This document shows positions 1 through 5,334 of a DNA stretch of 12,178 nt, piece by piece. The notes under the pieces were generated by a model, which searched no databases, was not told the origin of the DNA, and worked only from the letters and a program-made list of their open reading frames with translations. Origin of the DNA: an uncultured Roseiflexaceae bacterium (GTDB lineage: Bacteria; Chloroflexota; Chloroflexia; Chloroflexales; Roseiflexaceae); the NCBI GenBank assembly GCA_937974195.1, contig CALJIC010000163.1, positions 1-12,178 of the forward strand, read 5' to 3'. How positions within the stretch are numbered: the stretch's first letter is position 1; the number at the start of each line of letters is the position of its first letter. A program made the position numbers and the translations under genes.

Positions 1-29
1 GTCACCCAGTCACCCCGTCACCCAGTCAC
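1..29. repeat. 8-bp tandem repeat, GTCACCCM family
   Basis: Four consecutive 8-base units of the form GTCACCC(A/C) begin at positions 1, 9, 17 and 25. The last is incomplete (GTCAC) and runs into the stop codon of the S41 gene (TGA on the minus strand, 26-28). The array continues past the left edge, so its full length is unknown. It lies in the 3' flank of the minus-strand operon. No hairpin is evident. It looks like an intergenic microsatellite; no function can be assigned. Confidence 0.8.
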
Positions 30-1444
30 TTCGGCCCCGCCCCCAGCAGCCGGAGCGCCTCGAGCAGCTGCGGGTCGTCCTCCTCGCTGAAGCGCGTCCA
101 GTCGGTGTCGAGCGGCACGTCCGGCGTCACCCCGACACCCTCGAGGTTGGTGCCGTCCTGCAGGCGGAAGCTCTCCTGCGCCAGCCAGAGCCGCGACCCG
201 TCACGCAGCGTGTGGGCGTAGATCGTCTCGGTGTTCCCCGCCGAGGGCGAGCCGACCACCAGCGCGCCGGCCTCGCGCTGCAGCACCCCCGCCAGCACCT
301 CCGCGTAGGACGCCGTGTCGCCGTCGATCAGCACCACCAGCGGCACGCCGCGCATGTCCGGCCCAGCCGGCGGCTCGATGACCAGCGGCCGGACATAGTG
401 CCGCCCGAAGAACACCCCGACCTGGCCGCGCACGAAGTGGCTCAGCACATCGTTGAGCACCTCGCCCCAGCCGCCGCGGTTCGAGCGCACGTCGAGGATC
501 ACGCCGCGCAGCCGTCCGGCCGCGACCAGATCGGTGAGCGCGCCGCTCACCTGCTCGCCCATGTCGTTGGCCCACAGCGTGGGGATCGAGATGTAGCCGA
601 CGTCCCCCGGGAAGCGGCGGTAGTACGGCACGATGTGGGTGCGGACCTCCTGGCGCACCACGACCACGTCGCGCAGCTTGTCGCCCGGCCGCACGACGGT
701 GAGCCGCACGGAGCTGCCCGCCTCGCCCTGCAGGTCGCCGTCCGCGGCGACGTACGGCCGGCCGTCGACAGCGATGATCCGGTCGCGCGGCCGCAGCCCG
801 GCGCGGGCGGCCGGGCTCTCGGGGAACACCACCTGGATGAAGGCGCCGTCGGGCTTGGGCTGCACCACCACACCCACGCCCACGCGCGTCTCGCGCCCGC
901 TGGTGCTGATCTCCTCGGCCTGTGCGGCGGCGGGCGGCACGAAGCGCGAGTGGTTGTCCTTCAGCTCGGCGACCAGCTCCACCATCGTGGCGTAGAACTC
1001 CTCGCGCGTCTGCGTCCCCTCGATACGCTCGGCGTAGACCTCGCGCAGCTTCGCCCAGTCGACGCCCTGGAAATCGACGTACAGGTACTCGTCGTTGACG
1101 GTCTGCCAGACCTCCTCGAAGATCAGGCGGCGCTCCTCGATCGGCAGGTCCGCGACCGGCTGAGGCGTCGGCGGCGCGGAGATCGGGGAGGCGATCGTCA
1201 GGGAGGGCGGCACAGTCGCCGTGGGGGACGGCACCTCCGTGGGCAGCGGCGTGGGCTCTGGCGCAAGGGATGGGGTGACGCTGGCGGAGAGCGCGGCGTC
1301 CACAGGCGGCGTCGCCGGGCGGCTGCAGGCGGCCAGCGCCACCGTGAGCGCCACGCTGAGACCGGTCAGGTCGGCAGCCAGGCGCCACCTCGTCAGTCGC
1401 CGCGGGCTAGTCGCCGGCTTAGCAGGCCCTGTCGAATGCATCAT
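26..1444 (-). CDS. S41-family (C-terminal processing peptidase-like) lipoprotein with PDZ domain
   Basis: The 472-residue protein begins with a basic N region, a hydrophobic stretch and a lipobox ending LAAC, so Cys40 is the likely lipidation site. A Pro/Thr/Ser-rich spacer (about 43-98) follows. Then come an S41 N-terminal helical region (about 103-170), a PDZ domain (about 185-262, with AGLRPRDRIIAVDG) and the S41 catalytic fold (about 278-450, with GVILDVRSNRGG). Ser379 in DTASYAEV matches the family nucleophile. At the GxxxxGK site, where CtpA-type enzymes carry the catalytic Lys, this protein reads GSPSAGNTE with Asn404, so it is either an S41 subtype using other residues or inactive. 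The start ATG overlaps the PBP stop as ATGA (1441-1444), implying translational coupling; a second ATG follows immediately. It is last in the operon. Family assignment is firm; activity and substrate are unknown. Confidence 0.9.
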   Translation of the reverse strand: MMHSTGPAKPATSPRRLTRWRLAADLTGLSVALTVALAACSRPATPPVDAALSASVTPSLAPEPTPLPTEVPSPTATVPPSLTIASPISAPPTPQPVADLPIEERRLIFEEVWQTVNDEYLYVDFQGVDWAKLREVYAERIEGTQTREEFYATMVELVAELKDNHSRFVPPAAAQAEEISTSGRETRVGVGVVVQPKPDGAFIQVVFPESPAARAGLRPRDRIIAVDGRPYVAADGDLQGEAGSSVRLTVVRPGDKLRDVVVVRQEVRTHIVPYYRRFPGDVGYISIPTLWANDMGEQVSGALTDLVAAGRLRGVILDVRSNRGGWGEVLNDVLSHFVRGQVGVFFGRHYVRPLVIEPPAGPDMRGVPLVVLIDGDTASYAEVLAGVLQREAGALVVGSPSAGNTETIYAHTLRDGSRLWLAQESFRLQDGTNLEGVGVTPDVPLDTDWTRFSEEDDPQLLEALRLLGAGPK

Positions 1445-3156
1445 TGCTGCACCAGCTCGAAGGCTGCGGCCATGACCTGGCCGGCGAGCTCTGCACCGGT
1501 GACCGATCCCTCGCCGCCCTGCTCCACCATCACCGCCACGGCGAAGCGAGGATTCTCAACCGGCGCGATGGCGATGAACCAGGCGTGCGGCACGGCGCCG
1601 GGGCTGTGCTCGGCCGTGCCCGACTTCCCGCCAACCGCGACGCCCGGCACGGCGTCAGCTGCGCGGCCGAAGCCGTACTCGACGCCGGCGCGCATGTTCT
1701 TGCGCATCACCGCGGCCACGGAGCCCGGCATGACTCGCCGGATCGCCCGCGGCCCGCGCGCCGTCACCAGGCCGCCCGCGGGGCGGGTCACCCGCTCCAC
1801 CACGTACGGCTCCATCATCACGCCGTCGTTGGCGATCGCCGCCGCCACCATCGCCATCTGGAGCGGGGTGACCAGCAGCTGCCCCTGCCCGAACCCGGTG
1901 TCGGCCTGGGCGGCGCGGCTGTTCAGGAACCCTGGGTCGACGTACAGCAGGCTCGGCAGCGTCAGCAGGTCGTCGAAGCCATCGTAGACCCGCGGCGCAT
2001 CGCCCGGCCGCATGATATCGAACAGCGCCGCGGTCTCCGCCAGCAGATCCGGGCCCAGGCGCATCGCATACTCGGCGAACGCCGTGTTGCAGGAGTACGC
2101 GTACACCCGCTCCAGGTTCGACGGGTTGCCGGTCAGGGTGAACAGATCCGGGACGGAGTTGACCACCGGCGGCGCACCGGGATCGGTCTCGCGCGTGTTC
2201 GGGCAGTCGATCTCGTCCGGCCGGCCCACCTCGGGGTGCAGCAGTGTCGCGACCGCGGTCACGGTTTTGAAGGTCGAGCCGGGCGGGTAGCGCCCCTGCG
2301 TCGGCCGGTTGAGCAGCGGCTGGCCGGAGCCCTCGCTGTTGAGCTCCCGCCAGTAGCTCTCGATGCGCTGGTTCTCGGCCTGCCGGTCCGCCGTGGGGTC
2401 GAACGCGAGGATGCGCGGGTCGAAGCCGGGCTTGCTGACCATGGCCAGCACCGCGCCGGTCTTCGGGTCCAGCACCACCACAGAGCCGATGCGGTTGCCG
2501 AGCAGGCGGCCGGCGCGGTCCTGCAGGCGCGCGTCGATCGTCAGCCGGATATCGTCGCCGACCTGCGGACGGCCGAGCAGCTGGTCCTGCAGGCGCGCGA
2601 ACGTATCGCGCTCGCCGTTCAGGTAGGGGCCGTAGGTCGCCTCGAGGCCCGAGGTGTCGTACCGGTCGCTGAAGAAGCCGATCAGCCCGCTGAACGCCGT
2701 GATGTCGAACTGGTCGGCGACCGGGTAGGTGCGCACCGCGTAGCCCCCGTCCGCGATGCGCGTGTCCACCAGCACCACGCCGTTGCGGTCGATCATCTTG
2801 CCGCGCTGCACGCGCAGCGCCGCGAGCACGTGGCGCACGTTGCTGGTCGGCTGGCCGGTCTGCTCGTCGATGAAGACGGCGTTGGCGATCTCCTCGGCGC
2901 GCACGAACTGCAGGCGCAGCAGCTGGAGCGAGAGCAGCACGAAGCCCAGGCCGACGACCAGGCCCAGGTTCTGGACGCTGCGGGCGACGCCGCGCGGCCG
3001 CGCCGGGAGCGAGAGGTGCGCGGCGAGCAGCAGCAGCGGCGCGGCGCCCCAGAGCGCCAGGAGCCAGCGGACATCGTTGTCGATCGGCTGTAGGATGCCG
3101 AAGACCAGTAGCGCGCTGGCGGCGACGAGCAGAAGAACGCGAGCGAAGTGGCGCAT
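1441..3156 (-). CDS. Class B penicillin-binding protein (D,D-transpeptidase), PbpA-like
   Basis: A 571-residue membrane-anchored peptidoglycan transpeptidase, which would cross-link stem peptides outside the membrane. All three active-site motifs are present: SxxK as S294-T-F-K297 in RYPPGSTFKTVTAV, SxN as S355-C-N357 in YAYSCNTAF, and K511-S-G-T514 in GGKSGTAEH. The middle region, with GLEATYGPYLNGERD (170-184) before the catalytic domain, resembles mycobacterial PbpA more than FtsI. There is no glycosyltransferase domain. The N terminus is unusual: hydrophobic stretches at about 5-22, 31-50 and 63-80 where class B PBPs normally have one anchor. A SEDS (FtsW/RodA) partner gene, common beside PbpA, is not in the window. 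It starts 6 bp after the kinase-like gene stop and overlaps the S41 gene start, so it sits mid-operon. No strong Shine-Dalgarno is visible. Family assignment is near certain; the exact cellular role is inferred. Confidence 0.95.
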   Translation of the reverse strand: MRHFARVLLLVAASALLVFGILQPIDNDVRWLLALWGAAPLLLLAAHLSLPARPRGVARSVQNLGLVVGLGFVLLSLQLLRLQFVRAEEIANAVFIDEQTGQPTSNVRHVLAALRVQRGKMIDRNGVVLVDTRIADGGYAVRTYPVADQFDITAFSGLIGFFSDRYDTSGLEATYGPYLNGERDTFARLQDQLLGRPQVGDDIRLTIDARLQDRAGRLLGNRIGSVVVLDPKTGAVLAMVSKPGFDPRILAFDPTADRQAENQRIESYWRELNSEGSGQPLLNRPTQGRYPPGSTFKTVTAVATLLHPEVGRPDEIDCPNTRETDPGAPPVVNSVPDLFTLTGNPSNLERVYAYSCNTAFAEYAMRLGPDLLAETAALFDIMRPGDAPRVYDGFDDLLTLPSLLYVDPGFLNSRAAQADTGFGQGQLLVTPLQMAMVAAAIANDGVMMEPYVVERVTRPAGGLVTARGPRAIRRVMPGSVAAVMRKNMRAGVEYGFGRAADAVPGVAVGGKSGTAEHSPGAVPHAWFIAIAPVENPRFAVAVMVEQGGEGSVTGAELAGQVMAAAFELVQQ

Positions 3157-3162
3157 CGTCAG

Positions 3163-4347
3163 CTATTCGAGCGGCATCGTGGCGCGCACGGTGACGCCGC
3201 CACCCTCGGTCTCGAAGACGTCGAGCCGGCCGCCGCACTCGGCCAGCCGGTAGTGCATCGCCCGGAGCGCGTGCAGCCCCGGTCGCTCGTACGTACCGTC
3301 GATCAGGCCGATGCCGTCATCCTGGATCAGCAGGGCGACCGAGGTCGAGTCGTAGTGCAGGGTGATCGCGGCGGAGGCAGCGTGGGCGTGCTGCTGGATG
3401 TTCAGCAGCGCCTCCTGCGCCAGCCGGATCAGCAGGTCTCGGTGGACGGGACGGATCGCGCGCACGCGCCCGAGCAGCGTCATGCTGGTGGCGGCGCCGG
3501 TGTGCTGGCCGAAGCGCAGCGCCAGCAGATCGAGCGCGGCGGCGAGGTCGATGTCGGGCGAGGGGAGCGCCGCGAAGATCACCCGCCGCAGCTCCTCGAC
3601 GCTGCGCTCGGCGGTGCGCGTGCGGATCGCCTGTGCCGCCATGACCCGCTCGCCGATCAGCCGCTCCATCCCGCCATCGTCGGGCACCGGCGGGCGGGAG
3701 CGCGAGAAGCCGGCGCGAACATCCTGGCCGTAGCGCTCCTCCGGGCCGAACCTCTGGCGCGGGCGAACCGGCCGGCGGCGCGCCGCCCGCTGCCGGACGA
3801 GCTCGACGAGCGGGGCGATCAGGCTGCCGGCGACGGGCGGCGCGACCATGCGCAGCACCAGCGCCACCGTCGGCCAGAGCCCGTCGGTCACCTGGGTCGA
3901 GGCGGGCGTGCCGGCGGCCCAGAGCGCCGCCTGCTCGACGGCCACGAACGTCAGCCCGGCCATCACGCCGCCCCGCCAGCCGAACAGCAGCGCCGGGAGC
4001 ACCAGGCCGCCGTAGGCGCACGCGAGGAGCGGGCTGTTCCACCCGCCGCTCTGCACGATCACGCCGACGCCGAACACCACGTCCACGATCAGGGCCAGCG
4101 GGTTGCGCCGGGCGATGCGGACATAGCGCTGGGCGTAGAGCGTCGTCGGGACATTGAGGGCGGCGAGAGCAAGCATGATCCAGCCGACATGGGTGAACAT
4201 GCGGCCGTCGACCAGCAACCAGATAGCCGTCAGGCCCCAAGCGAGCCAGCGGTAGGAGAAGAAGATCACATGATCTGCCAGCCACGCGGGTGGGTTGGGC
4301 CGTTTCCCGCTCAAACAACACCTCGGCTCGATAGGCGCCTGGCGCAT
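3163..4347 (-). CDS. Histidine-kinase-like membrane protein (NarL-type HATPase), no obvious phosphoacceptor His
   Basis: With the start chosen here the protein has 394 residues. The N-terminal half holds about five to six hydrophobic segments (roughly residues 27-180) and no recognisable ligand domain. The C-terminal half is a HATPase_c domain of the NarL/DesK kinase class: N box QEALLNIQQHAHA (311-323), G1 box DDGIGL (343-348) and G2 box GLHALR (357-362). The helix RSVEELRRVIFAALPSPDID matches the second dimerisation helix of HisKA_3 kinases. The first helix, which should carry E-(L/M)-H-D, has no histidine (region ERVMAAQAIRTRTAER). The frame stays open to an upstream ATG at 4455, but that extension crosses the promoter at 4383-4411, so the ATG at 4347 is preferred; its ribosome site is weak. 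It heads the operon with the PBP and S41 genes. No response regulator gene is nearby. Confidence 0.82.
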   Translation of the reverse strand: MRQAPIEPRCCLSGKRPNPPAWLADHVIFFSYRWLAWGLTAIWLLVDGRMFTHVGWIMLALAALNVPTTLYAQRYVRIARRNPLALIVDVVFGVGVIVQSGGWNSPLLACAYGGLVLPALLFGWRGGVMAGLTFVAVEQAALWAAGTPASTQVTDGLWPTVALVLRMVAPPVAGSLIAPLVELVRQRAARRRPVRPRQRFGPEERYGQDVRAGFSRSRPPVPDDGGMERLIGERVMAAQAIRTRTAERSVEELRRVIFAALPSPDIDLAAALDLLALRFGQHTGAATSMTLLGRVRAIRPVHRDLLIRLAQEALLNIQQHAHAASAAITLHYDSTSVALLIQDDGIGLIDGTYERPGLHALRAMHYRLAECGGRLDVFETEGGGVTVRATMPLE

Positions 4348-4382
4348 CCTGCTGGACGGTGAGGAATTCGAAAGCAATGAAT

Positions 4383-4411
4383 AGTGTAGCAGAAAGCGCG
4401 CCGGACGGCAA
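4383..4411 (-). promoter_or_regulatory. Putative sigma-70 promoter of the kinase-like/PBP/S41 operon
   Basis: On the minus strand, TTGCCG (4406-4411) is followed after 17 bases by TACACT (4383-4388); each hexamer matches 4 of 6 consensus bases. The surrounding sequence is clearly more AT-rich than the rest of the window. Transcription would start near 4376, about 29 bases before the ATG at 4347. This is the main reason for rejecting the longer start at 4455. Confidence 0.55.
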
Positions 4412-4477
4412 GGAAATGTGAGGCGCGAGTCGGCGCGCTCGCCGGGGTGGCGCACAGCGCGAAATACCGCTTCGTGA

Positions 4478-4499
4478 TGCGGCGGAGCCCTTCGCCGCA
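4478..4499 (-). terminator. Hairpin just downstream of the coiled-coil gene, possible terminator
   Basis: TGCGGCG (4478-4484) pairs perfectly with CGCCGCA (4493-4499), extended by a G-T and an A-T pair around a four-base loop. It lies 6 bp beyond the stop codon of the coiled-coil gene and before the next operon's promoter, where a terminator is expected. It lacks a U-tract on the minus strand, so intrinsic termination is uncertain. Confidence 0.4.
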
Positions 4500-4505
4500 G
4501 GCGCT

Positions 4506-5264
4506 CTAGGGCGTTGGGGTTGGCTCCTCAGTCTCCTCGGGCTCCGGGGACCCGGCCGGGGTTGGGGTCGGCGTCGCCTCGGCCGCAGTTGGAGTCGGCG
4601 TCGCTTCGGCTGCGGTTGGAGTCGGCGTGGGCGTGTCCGGGGCGGGCGCCGGCGTGGTCGTCTCCGGCAGCTCGGGGGCGGGCGGCGTAGCGGGCGTGCC
4701 GCCGAGGTCGATCGCGGCATCCTCGGCGATGTCGCTCAGGCGCTGGAGGAAGCGCTCGATCCTGGCCGAGCGCCGCTCCAGCTCGGCGAGCAGCGCCGCC
4801 CGGCCGGCCTCGGCCGTCGCGAACGTCAGCACCTGGTCGCGGCTCAGGCGCGCCTCGGCGACCATCGTTGCGCTCTGCGCGGCCCCGGTCTCAACCTGGT
4901 CCTCGAGCTGCGCCCGCAGCTCGCTGAGCGCCTCAAGCTCCGCGCGCAGCTCCCCGATCGTCTCCGCCTCGTCGTCCACCCGGCGGGCCAGCTGGGCCAC
5001 CCGCGTCTCGACCGCCAGCTGCTGGGCCTCGACCGTGGCGACCCGCGCCTGCGCCGTGGCTGCTTCGGCGGGCGTGCGCACGGTGTAGCCAAGCGCGAGC
5101 AGCCCGGCGGCGGTGGCCGTCAGCGCGATGAAGGTGGTGATGATGATCACCAGCAGGGCGGCCAGCAGCCGGGCGAAGAAGCCGCCGCGCCGCCGGGGCG
5201 GGGGCGCAGGCGGCGGCGTGACCGTCGGCGGCTGATTGGTTTGCGACGGTGCGGATTCGCTCAT
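4506..5264 (-). CDS. Membrane-anchored coiled-coil protein with Pro/Thr-rich tail, function unknown
   Basis: I do not recognise a named family. The 252-residue product has a short Pro-rich N terminus ending in basic residues (PPPRRR, 21-26) and one long hydrophobic segment (about 29-60). An Ala/Glu/Arg/Gln-rich helical region (about 66-183) with strong coiled-coil character follows, then a tail (189-252) dominated by Pro-Thr and PTPTAAEAT repeats. No cysteine lipobox is present, so the hydrophobic segment is probably a signal anchor with the coil and tail outside. The start at 5264 has AAGG seven bases upstream; an in-frame ATG at 5366 would overlap the preceding amidase gene and lacks support. 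It follows the amidase by 70 bp with no visible promoter, so co-transcription is plausible. The domain order (anchor, coil, disordered tail) suggests a structural or scaffolding role in the envelope, which is inference only. Confidence 0.8.
   Translation of the reverse strand: MSESAPSQTNQPPTVTPPPAPPPRRRGGFFARLLAALLVIIITTFIALTATAAGLLALGYTVRTPAEAATAQARVATVEAQQLAVETRVAQLARRVDDEAETIGELRAELEALSELRAQLEDQVETGAAQSATMVAEARLSRDQVLTFATAEAGRAALLAELERRSARIERFLQRLSDIAEDAAIDLGGTPATPPAPELPETTTPAPAPDTPTPTPTAAEATPTPTAAEATPTPTPAGSPEPEETEEPTPTP
4561..4629. repeat. 27-bp tandem repeat inside the coiled-coil gene tail
   Basis: Two units of 27 bases (4561-4587 and 4588-4614) and a partial third (4615-4629) share the core GTTGGRGTCGGCGTCGC. 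They stay in frame and encode the PTPTAAEAT repeats. Differences between units are mostly at third codon positions, which suggests the peptide repeat is maintained rather than freshly duplicated. Confidence 0.8.
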
Positions 5265-5334
5265 CTTCTGCCTTGGGGCCAACGACCGGCGCGCGGGCGC
5301 TCCCCAAGCCGCAACATGCTTCCAGAATTGAGTC

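Noticed and set aside
212..3093. Very long plus-strand open frames (for example 212-1987 and 1444-3093) opposite the S41 and PBP genes
   Set aside because: They are rich in Arg, Ala, His and Gln without motifs, and lie antisense to genes with intact catalytic motifs. High GC makes stop codons rare in the opposite frames.
4348..4455. N-terminal extension of the kinase-like gene to the ATG at 4455
   Set aside because: It would cross the AT-rich promoter at 4383-4411 and adds no recognisable sequence. The ATG at 4347 follows the promoter directly.
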